Positions 35,401 to 47,400 of a stretch of DNA of 64,000 nt are shown here, piece by piece. The notes under the pieces were generated by a model. The model had not been told where the DNA came from, ran no database searches, and saw only the letters and a list, made by a program, of their open reading frames with translations. The stretch is taken from positions 10,230,001 to 10,294,000 of the forward strand of contig NW_026262659.1 of assembly GCF_021869535.1 (NCBI RefSeq), given 5' to 3'. The stretch comes from Mytilus californianus. Taxonomy: Eukaryota > Mollusca > Bivalvia > Mytilida > Mytilidae. The position numbers and the translations under genes are program-made. The first letter of the stretch is position 1; each line of letters begins with the position of its first letter.

Positions 35401-38400
35401 GGGTCAAAGTAATTATTTTGTCAAAATTTTATAAAATTTAAATGAGCCGGCTTAATTTTAGGCAAGGTGTATGGTACCACCTTAAGATTTGTTTTTAATA
35501 AATCTGATAATGTGAAGAGATCTTGTTACAACTTAGGTCACTCCAAAGAAAGCATCAGCATTGCCATAAGTGGGCAAAGAACCCATGACATTTTGAGGAT
35601 AATACAGATGTTACTAAATCAGAAAAACAATGTTAATAAAAATGTAATTCATTTAATATAACATATTGTTTGTCAAGGATAAGGGAAAAACAATGTTAAT
35701 AAAAATGTAATTTAATCTAACATATGATATTCCAAAATTTAGCAAACAGTCTTTAACAAATGGATAGTGATAAAACATGAATTACCGTTACTTACCCTGG
35801 AGTGAAATGAACCTCTCTGAAGTCATTAATCCTATTGAACTTCTCAGCAACAGTCTACAAAATGACAGTTAATTGGATTTTTATTACATTTATTAGTGTC
35901 TTTGTTATAGCAATGAAGGGCAATAAATCCTGAATAATCTTGGATATAGAGCAAAAATTTATACACAAAATGTATCAATCTTTAATAGAATGTGTTATAT
36001 TTTTCATTTGTATTGAAATTTATGACATGAACCCTTCTTGTCATAGTGTTGAATCTGGACTGTTAAGAAACTCTGGACCCTTAACAAATGATTCATATTA
36101 TATATATATAAATATGTAGGACTTGGAGTTGTGATAAGGACGCTAAAGTGCGATGGTCTGTGCCAAAGTGCGATGGTCCTTTTGCTGATGTGCGATGGTT
36201 CTGTCGCTGATATGCGATGGTCTATAAGACGCGTTATGGCTAGTTTAAAATTTACTGATGTTCAATTATTATGATAGCTTGATTTTTTATAAGTTGGTAT
36301 ATGAATACAAAACATTCAACATTTTCTCCAGTTACAGTACACCGTAGATGTATCTTATTCCTTGTTATTATTCACATCAGCCGTATACAGTTTTCGCTTA
36401 ATTTGTTTCGTTCTGACTAAGAAGTATTTGAATTTCAAACAATTACCACACTTCTTTTTGGAAAATGACGCTATCAGCGGCATGTTTCCGATACCATTGA
36501 CCAGAACTTACAGAAGTCGATTATTGCCTCCGCCCACCGCACTCGGTTTCATATTTACTATTTTACATACTAACTGGAATCTGCTTGTATTACGCTACAC
36601 TCGAACAAAGTGTTGTAGTCGGACGGGAACCAGTTTACATACTTTATTTTATTTACCAAAAAGATATCTTGACCTGTCCATATGTTTTTTTGTTATTAAA
36701 TGGTATTTGGAGCTATCCCTTTGTTATATTTTTCATATTTATTCGAGCTTTCACTTTTATGCACATGTCTTACAATCGTAAACAGTCGGTATGTATACAT
36801 GATAAATAGATCCGTTTTGTTATGGTGTTGGACTTTTTACCCTCCAATGATCAGCAATCGCTAGACAAAATAGTTCTAAATAATGTCAGCCTTTCATGCC
36901 ATTTCAACTTTACAATCATTAAAAAAAGTGAAAATCGGAATCATTTTGATATCCATTGGATAGAAACTGGTCTTTATCCAGATTTAAGAAGATTTTAAAA
37001 ATCGGAAATTAGTAATACGGTTATACCCATGCGGTGCGTATGAATCTTTGTTTACATAACAGGATTTCGGAACGTCTCTAGTTTTTAGATCGTAAGTCAC
37101 GATAAACTCAAACTGAAAGTAAACAGTTGTTTGTAAGACGCAGGTTTACTCACCATAAACAAGCTGAAACGTTCAGTATGGCATATACTTTAGGTTAAAG
37201 ACAGTCCCATTCATTTAAAAAGCATTTTGAAAGTAGACGATGGGATTATTTCAGGTTTGGGGAACGAGTAAATTATCACAAAGTTCATTTCTTGACGACC
37301 TAATAATTTCATCATGTCGATGGTACAAATCGATTTTTACTGTTTACTGTCACTTCTCATGTTTTGTATTTAAACGGTCGTTTATTTTTAAACCCGAACC
37401 AGGCATATGCATTCTGTTATTGTGCAAATCTTCGTTCTTTGGTCAATTGGCTTATGGATAGTTGTATCAATTTCAACTCTTACATTATTTTTTTTTTAAA
37501 TATATTTGTATTACACATGCAATGGCAGTACCTTTCCAATTACTATTTATGTGTTGTGTCTAAATTAAAGTTGTAACACTTTATAGTGACTGGAAAGGGT
37601 AGAAAACTGTGGACCTTGAATCCAAATAGAACAATATCATTAGGCCAAAAAAAAATATATGTCTGTTTACGGTTACCTGACCGTCCCTACTTTTGAGCGC
37701 CGACCCTAAGTCATTTTATTTCTGTCGTAAAATGAAAAATAAACTGAACTCGTGTCAAAAGCAAAGTTAGTGTTGCAAATAATATAAGGCAATTGCCTGA
37801 TACATCCTAATGTTCACAATCATAAATATGACAGCTGTTTAAAGGAAATTCGCAACTCGTGTGATGAAATAAACACTTTGCCGCCATTTTTTTCCAAGGG
37901 AAATAATTTAATCCTTAAAAATACGGGTACACTCGGCCCATGATCAACTCGGACCACGACAAGACAAAACAGCATGAAACAAAATCATGTCACAAAAAAT
38001 AAAATAAAATGGAAATACCGACCTACCTACCCTATTTTTTCAAAGTATGTAACCTTAAACAGACATACATATTTTTTTTTTGCCTTAGGTTGGGGTATCT
38101 TTTAAGGTTGTACATAACACTACAGGGAGTTAACTCTGTAAAAATTAGATGAACATTTTAATCACGTTCTACTGTTAAGGAAATATTAAGCTTCTCAATG
38201 ATCGAAATTAGTGTTTGTCAAACTGCTATATATCCAATGAAATATTTCTGATAAAGTGTGTGGTTCAAGTTTTTTGAAATTTTTTTCTTTTTTTTGTCAA
38301 ATGGTCAAAAGTAATTATTTTGTCATAGTGTTATGTCTGGACTGTTAAGAAACTATGGACCCTTAACAAATGATTCATATTATATATATATATAACAAGA

Positions 38401-41400
38401 AATAATTGTAACAGGATTCTGTAACGAAGTCTCCCAAACAAAGCTCCAATAATTTGTCATTCCCATGGTCACCTGACATTGGGCAAAGTCCAGTACAAAT
38501 TGGTTTGTGATATGCATAAGTGACGCCTATGGATTGACCCTGTATGTCATTCAAATCTTCTTGAAATTACAAACAGGAATATATATGGTTTAGGGGTGGA
38601 GATCTCGACCGTTTACAAGTTCTTAAAAGGGGGGGTGTGTGATCCCCAGGGGACTCGCCCTTAATTTCATATGATTTGTTTTTTTGTCCCATACAAGAAT
38701 ATATATGGTTTAGGGGTGGGGATTTCAACCATTTACAAGTTCTTAAACAGGATGGGGGGTGGGGGTGACCCCAGGGGACTCGCCTTATATTTCATTTGAT
38801 TTGTTTTATTGTCCCATTCAAGAATATATATGGTTTCAGGGTTGGGATCTTGACCGTTTACAAGATTTCAAAAGAAGGGGGGTGGGGGTTACCCCAGGGG
38901 ACTTCCCCTCAGTTTCATTTGATTTGTTTTATTGTCCCATTCAAGAATATATATGTGTTTCTGGGTGGGGATCTTGACCGTTTACAAGTTTCTAAAAGAA
39001 GGGGGGTGGGGGTTACCCCAGGGGATTTCCCCTCAATTTCATTTGATTTGTTTTATTGTCCCATACAAGAATATATATGGTTTAGGGGTGGGGATCTTGA
39101 CCGTTTACAAGTTCTTTAACAGGAGGGGGTGGGGGTGACCCAAGGGGACTCGCCTTATATTTCATTTGATTTGTTTTATTGTTCCATACAAGAATATATA
39201 TGGTTTCGGGGTGGGGATCTTGACCGTTTACAAGTTTTCAAAAAGAAGGGGGGTGGCTTGTTTAAAATTTACAGACGTTCAATTATTATGATGGCTTGAT
39301 TTTTTATAAGTTGGTATATGAATACAAAACATTCAAAATTTTCTCCAGTTGCAGTAAAAAAACCCGTGATGTATCTTATTCCTTGTTATTTTTCACATCA
39401 GCCGTATACAGTTTTCTCTTATTTTGTTTCGTTCTGACTAAGAAGTATTTGCATTTCAAACAATTACCACACTTCTTTTTCTATCATCGCAATTAGTACT
39501 TCTTTAAAAAAAACAAATAGAAGCGTCAAGTTCTCAAAGATTGAATGAACGACTGCTTTTTTTATCTAAGCTATTTACAAAGTATAATGTACACTACAAA
39601 GTTACAGTCAGTGAGGACTGGAAATTCAATGACTGTTTTAAATTAAACGGTTAAAACTCTCCATGTTTTACATAAAGAAACAAGAGGCTAAATCGCTCAC
39701 CTGTATTTCAGAGAAGATTTTTAAATGTTAGCAAACTTGATGAACAAATTGTGTAAAATTGTCTTTAAAGGGCAATAACTCCTTAAGGGGTCAATTGACA
39801 ATTATGGTCATATTAACTTTTTTGTAGATCTTACTTTGCTGAACATTATTGCTGCTTACAGTTTATATATATCTATAATAATATTCAAAATAATAACAAA
39901 AAACTGCAAAATTTTGTTAAAACTACCAATTCGGTGGCAGCAACGCAACAATGGGTTGTTTGATTCGTCTGAAAATTTCAAATTTTACCCCATGTCACAT
40001 TTGCTCTAAAAGATTTCGTTTTTGAGATATAAGCCAAAAACTGCATTTGACCCTTATGTTCTATTTTTAGCCATGGCGGCCATGTTTGTCGATGGATACA
40101 AACTTCGGATACAATTTATAAACAAGATAACCTAAGGAACATTTAGTTAAAGTTTAAAGGTAATTCGCTCAGTAGTTTCAGAGGAGAAGATTTTTGAAAT
40201 AGTTTATGACGACAGACGACAACAGACAACGACGACAGACGACAACGACAGACGACGGACGCCAAGTGATGGCATAAGCTCACATGGGGCCCTTCGGGCC
40301 CCGGTGAGCTAAAAACGAAAAGCTACTTCTAACAATCAAATTGATTTCTACATCCAGATGTGAACATGAAAAAAATTGAAAATATGATTTATGTATAAAT
40401 TCATCACACTTTAGCGTAACCACCATCGCACTTCAGCGTAGCTATCAACAAGATAGCGTCACAAGGCCACAATCGCACTTCTGAGTGATCAAAAACTCAC
40501 ACAGGTGGTTCATTATCTCTAGGATAACATAGGTTATAACACCAATATGAACCTGCTATAACTCATTATTTATTACATTATACTTGTACCTCAGATGATG
40601 TTCTCCATGGTTCATTATCTCTAGGAAAACATCCATATGAACCTGCTATAACTCATTATTTATACTATTATACTTGTACCTCAGATGATGTTCTCGATGG
40701 TTCATTATCTCTAGGAAAACATCCATATGAACCTGCTATAACTCATTATTTATACTATTATACTTGTACCTCAGATGATGTTCTCCATGGTTCATTATCT
40801 CTAGGAAAACATCCATATGAACCTGCTATAACTCATTATTTATTACATTATACTTGTACCTCAGATGATGTTCTCCATGGTTCATTATCTCTAGGATAAC
40901 ATCCATATGAACCTGCTATAACTCATTATTTATACTATTATACTTGTACCTCAGATGATGTTCTCCATGGTTCATTATCTCTAGGAAAACATCCATATGA
41001 ACCTGCTATAACTCATTATTTATTACATTATACTGGTACCTGAGATGATGTTCTCCATGGTTCATTATCTCTAGGAAAACATCCATATGAACCTGCTATA
41101 ACTCATTATTTATACTATTATACTGGTACCTGAGATGATGTTCTCCATGGTTCATTATCTCTAGGAAAACATCCATATGAACCTGCTATAACTCATTATT
41201 TATACTATTATACTGGTACCTCAGATGATGTTCTCCATGGTTCATTATCTCTAGGAAAACATCCATATGAACCTGCTATAATTCATTATTTATACTATTA
41301 TACTGGTACCTCAGATGATGTTCTCCATGGTTCATTATCTCTAGGAAAACATCCATATGAACCTGCTATAACTCATTATTTATACTATTATACTTGTACC

Positions 41401-44400
41401 TCAGATGATGTTCTCCATGGTTCATTATCTCTAGGAAAACATCCATATGAACCTGCTATAACTCATTATTTATACTATTATACTTGTACCTGAGATGATG
41501 TTCTCCATGGTTCATTATCTCTAGGAAAACATCCATATGAACCTGCTATAACTCATTATTTATTACATTATACTTGTACCTCAGATGATGTTCTCCATGG
41601 TTCATTATCTCTAGGAAAACATCCATATGAACCTGCTATAACTCATTATTTATACTATTATACTTGTACCTGAGATGATGTTCTCCATGGTTCATTATCT
41701 CTAGGAAAACATCCATATGAACCTGCTATAACTCATTATTTATACTATTATACTTGTACCTGAGATGATGTTCTCCATGGTTCATTATCTCTAGGAAAAC
41801 ATCCATATGAACCTGCTATAACTCATTATTTATACTATTATACTTGTACCTGAGATGATGTTCTCCATGGTTCATTATCTCTAGGAAAACATCCATATGA
41901 ACCTGCTATAACTCATTATTTATTACATTATACTTGTACCTGAGATGATGTTCTCCATGGTTCATTATCTCTAGGAAAACATCCATATGAACCTGCTATA
42001 ACTCATTATTTATTACATTATACTGGTACCTGAGATGATGTTCTCCATGGTTCATTATCTCTAGGAAAACATCCATATGAACCTGCTATAACTCATTATT
42101 TATACTATTATACTGGTACCTGAGATGATGTTCTCCATGGTTCATTATCTCTAGGAAAACATCCATATGAACCTGCTATAACTCATTATTTATTACATTA
42201 TACTGGTACCTCAGATGATGTTCTCCATGGTTCGTTATCTCTAGGATAACATCCATATGAACCTGCTATAACTCATTATTTATACTATTATACTGGTACC
42301 TGAGATGATGTTCTCCATGGTTCATTATCTCTAGGAAAACATCCATATGAACCTGCTATAACTCATTATTTATACTATTATACTGGTACCTGAGATGATG
42401 TTCTCCATGGTTCATTATCTCTAGGAAAACATCAATATGAACCTGCTATAACTCATTATTTATACTATTATACTTGTACCTGAGATGATGTTCTCCATGG
42501 TTCATTATCTCTAGGAAAACATCCATATGAACCTGCTATAACTCATTATTTATTACATTATACTGGTACCTCAGATGATGTTCTCGATGGTTCATTATCT
42601 CTAGGAAAACATCCATATGAACCTGCTATAACTCATTATTTATACTATTATACTTGTACCTGAGATGATGTTCTCCATGGTTCATTATCTCTAGGAAAAC
42701 ATCCATATGAACCTGCTATAACTCATTATTTATACTATTATACTTGTACCTGAGATGATGTTCTCCATGGTTCATTATCTCTAGGAAAACATCCATATGA
42801 ACCTGCTATAACTCATTATTTATACTATTATACTTGTACCTGAGATGATGTTCTCCATGGTTCATTATCTCTAGGAAAACATCCATATGAACCTGCTATA
42901 ACTCATTATTTATACTATTATACTTGTACCTGAGATGATGTTCTCCATGGTTCATTATCTCTAGGAAAACATCCATATGAACCTGCTATAACTCATTATT
43001 TATTACATTATACTGGTACCTGAGATGATGTTCTCCATGGTTCATTATCTCTAGGAAAACATCCATATGAACCTGCTATAACTCATTATTTATACTATTA
43101 TACTGGTACCTGAGATGATGTTCTCCATGGTTCATTATCTCTAGGAAAACATCCATATGAACCTGCTATAACTCATTATTTATACTATTATACTGGTACC
43201 TCAGATGATGTTCTCCATGGTTCATTATCTCTAGGAAAACATCCATATGAACCTGCTATAATTCATTATTTATACTATTATACTGGTACCTCAGATGATG
43301 TTCTCCATGGTTCATTATCTCTAGGAAAACATCCATATGAACCTGCTATAACTCATTATTTATACTATTATACTTGTACCTCAGATGATGTTCTCCATGG
43401 TTCATTATCTCTAGGAAAACATCCATATGAACCTGCTATAACTCATTATTTATACTATTATACTTGTACCTGAGATGATGTTCTCCATGGTTCATTATCT
43501 CTAGGAAAACATCCATATGAACCTGCTATAACTCATTATTTATTACATTATACTTGTACCTGAGATGATGTTCTCCATGGTTCATTATCTCTAGGAAAAC
43601 ATCCATATGAACCTGCTATAACTCATTATTTATACTATTATACTTGTACCTCAGATGATGTTCTCCATGGTTCATTATCTCTAGGAAAACATCCATATGA
43701 ACCTGCTATAACTCATTATTTATACTATTATACTTGTATCTGAGATGATGTTCTCCATGGTTCATTATCTCTAGGAAAACATCCATATGAACCTGCTATA
43801 ACTCATTATTTATTACATTATACTTGTACCTCAGATGATGTTCTCCATGGTTCATTATCTCTAGGAAAACATCCATATGAACCTGCTATAACTCATTATT
43901 TATACTATTATACTTGTACCTGAGATGATGTTCTCCATGGTTCATTATCTCTAGAAAAACATCCATATGAACCTGCTATAACTCATTATTTATACTATTA
44001 TACTTGTACCTGAGATGATGTTCTCCATGGTTCATTATCTCTAGGAAAACATCCATATGAACCTGCTATAACTCATTATTTATTACATTATACTTGTACC
44101 TCAGATGATGTTCTCCATGGTTCATTATCTCTAGGAAAACATCCATATGAACCTGCTATAACTCATTATTTATTACATTATACTTGTACCTGAGATGATG
44201 TTCTCCATGGTTCATTATCTCTAGGAAAACATCCATATGAACCTGCTATAACTCATTATTTATTACATTATACTGGTACCTGAGATGATGTTCTCCATGG
44301 TTCATTATCTCTAGGAAAACATCCATATGAACCTGCTATAACTCATTATTTATACTATTATACTGGTACCTGAGATGATGTTCTCCATGGTTCATTATCT

Positions 44401-47400
44401 CTAGGAAAACATCCATATGAACCTGCTATAACTCATTATTTATTACATTATACTGGTACCTCAGATGATGTTCTCCATGGTTCGTTATCTCTAGGATAAC
44501 ATCCATATGAACCTGCTATAACTCATTATTTATACTATTATACTGGTACCTGAGATGATGTTCTCCATGGTTCATTATCTCTAGGAAAACATCCATATGA
44601 ACCTGCTATAACTCATTATTTATACTATTATACTGGTACCTGAGATGATGTTCTCCATGGTTCATTATCTCTAGGAAAACATCCATATGAACCTGCTATA
44701 ACTCATTATTTATACTATTATACTTGTACCTGAGATGATGTTCTCCATGGTTCATTATCTCTAGGAAAACATCCATATGAACCTGCTATAACTCATTATT
44801 TATTACATTATACTGGTACCTCAGATGATGTTCTCGATGGTTCATTATCTCTAGGAAAACATCCATATGAACCTGCTATAACTCATTATTTATACTATTA
44901 TACTTGTACCTGAGATGATGTTCTCCATGGTTCATTATCTCTAGGAAAACATCCATATGAACCTGCTATAACTCATTATTTATACTATTATACTGGTACC
45001 TGAGATGATGTTCTCCATGGTTCATTATCTCTAGGAAAACATCCATATGAACCTGCTATAACTCATTATTTATACTATTATACTGGTACCTCAGATGATG
45101 TTCTCCATGGTTCATTATCTCTAGGAAAACATCCATATGAACCTGCTATAATTCATTATTTATACTATTATACTGGTACCTCAGATGATGTTCTCCATGG
45201 TTCATTATCTCTAGGAAAACATCCATATGAACCTGCTATAACTCATTATTTATACTATTATACTTGTACCTGAGATGATGTTCTCCATGGTTCATTATCT
45301 CTAGGAAAACATCCATATGAACCTGCTATAACTCATTATTTATACTATTATACTTGTACCTGAGATGATGTTCTCCATGGTTCATTATCTCTAGGAAAAC
45401 ATCCATATGAACCTGCTATAACTCATTATTTATACTATTATACTTGTACCTGAGATGATGTTCTCCATGGTTCATTATCTCTAGGAAAACATCCATATGA
45501 ACCTGCTATAACTCATTATTTATACTATTATACTGGTACCTGAGATGATGTTCTCCATGGTTCATTATCTCTAGGAAAACATCCATATGAACCTGCTATA
45601 ACTCATTATTTATACTATTATACTGGTACCTGAGATGATGTTCTCCATGGTTCATTATCTCTAGGAAAACATCCATATGAACCTGCTATAACTCATTATT
45701 TATTACATTATACTTGTACCTCAGATGATGTTCTCCATGGTTCATTATCTCTAGGAAAACATCCATATGAACCTGCTATAACTCATTATTTATACTATTA
45801 TACTTGTACCTGAGATGATGTTCTCCATGGTTCATTATCTCTAGGAAAACATCCATATGAACCTGCTATAACTCATTATTTATACTATTATACTGGTACC
45901 TCAGATGATGTTCTCCATGGTTCATTATCTCTAGGAAAACATCCATATGAACCTGCTATAACTCATTATTTATTACATTATACTTGTACCTCAGATGATG
46001 TTCTCCATGGTTCATTATCTCTAGGATAACATCCATATGAACCTGCTATAACTCATTATTTATACTATTATACTTGTACCTGAGATGATGTTCTCCATGG
46101 TTCATTATCTCTAGGATAACATCCATATGAACCTGCTATAACTCATTATTTATTACATTATACTTGTACCTCAGATGATGTTCTCCATGGTTCATTATCT
46201 CTAGGATAACATCCATATGAACCTGCTATAACTCATTATTTATACTATTATACTTGTACCTCAGATGATGTTCTCCATGGTTCATTATCTCTAGGATAAC
46301 ATCCATATGAACCTGCTATAACTCATTATTTATTACATTATACTTGTACCTGAGATGATGTTCTCCGTGGTTCATTATCTCTAGGAAAACATCCATATGA
46401 ACCTGCTATAACTCATTATTTATACTATTATACTTGTACCTGAGATGATGTTCTCCATGGTTCATTATCTCTAGGAAAACATCCATATGAACCTGCTATA
46501 ACTCATTATTTATACTATTATACTTGTACCTGAGATGATGTTCTCCATGGTTCATTATCTCTAGGAAAACATCCATATGAACCTGCTATAACTCATTATT
46601 TATACTATTATACTTGTACCTCAGATGATGTTCTCCATGGTTCATTATCTCTAGGAAAACATCCATATGAACCTGCTATTACTCATTATTTATTACATTA
46701 TACTTGTACCTCAGATGATGTTCTCCATGGTTCATTATCTCTAGGAAAACATCCATATGAACCTGCTATAACTCATTATTTATACTATTATACTTGTACC
46801 TGAGATGATGTTCTCCATGGTTCATTATCTCTAGGAAAACATCCATATGAACCTGCTATAACTCATTATTTATACTATTATACTTGTACCTGAGATGATG
46901 TTCTCCATGGTTCATTATCTCTAGGATAACATCCATATGAACCTGCTATAACTCATTATTTATACTATTATACTGGTACCTGAGATGATGTTCTCCATGG
47001 TTCATTATCTCTAGGAAAACATCCATATGAACCTGCTATAACTCATTATTTATACTATTATACTTGTACCTGAGATGATGTTCTCCATGGTTCATTATCT
47101 CTAGGAAAACATCCATATGAACCTGCTATAACTCATTATTTATACTATTATACTTGTACCTGAGATGATGTTCTCCATGGTTCATTATCTCTAGGATAAC
47201 ATCCATATGAACCTGCTATAACTCATTATTTATACTATTATACTGGTACCTGAGATGATGTTCTCCATGGTTCATTATCTCTAGGAAAACATCCATATGA
47301 ACCTGCTATAATTCATTATTTATACTATTATACTGGTACCTCAGATGATGTTCTCCATGGTTCATTATCTCTAGGAAAACATCCATATGAACCTGCTATA

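Larger units (their letters stand above)
35140..36465. repeat. Segmental duplication copy 1, contains exon 7
   Basis: CTGTGGACCTTGAATCCAAA (35153), CACTACAGGGAGTTAACTCT, GGACCCTTAACAAATGATTC (36068) and TTTTTTATAAGTTGGTATAT (36284) recur in the same order at 37605-39485. In the second copy the ~600 bp corresponding to 35440-36030, with exon 7, are missing. Copy 1 also holds a GTGCGATGGT tetrad at 36140-36220. Confidence 0.75.
37590..39485. repeat. Segmental duplication copy 2, lacks exon 7
   Basis: Shares the ordered blocks of 35140-36465 but lacks the exon-bearing ~600 bp, and is interrupted by a MITE (37643-38084) and a G-rich tandem array (38574-39254). Confidence 0.7.

Noticed and set aside
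36362..36781. 139-residue open frame on the plus strand
   Set aside because: Lies inside an intronic duplication; the paralogous copy at 39390-39485 breaks the frame, and composition is repeat-like.
38759..39138. Overlapping open frames as a repetitive protein
   Set aside because: They arise from the G-rich tandem array in several frames at once, with no start context or domain.
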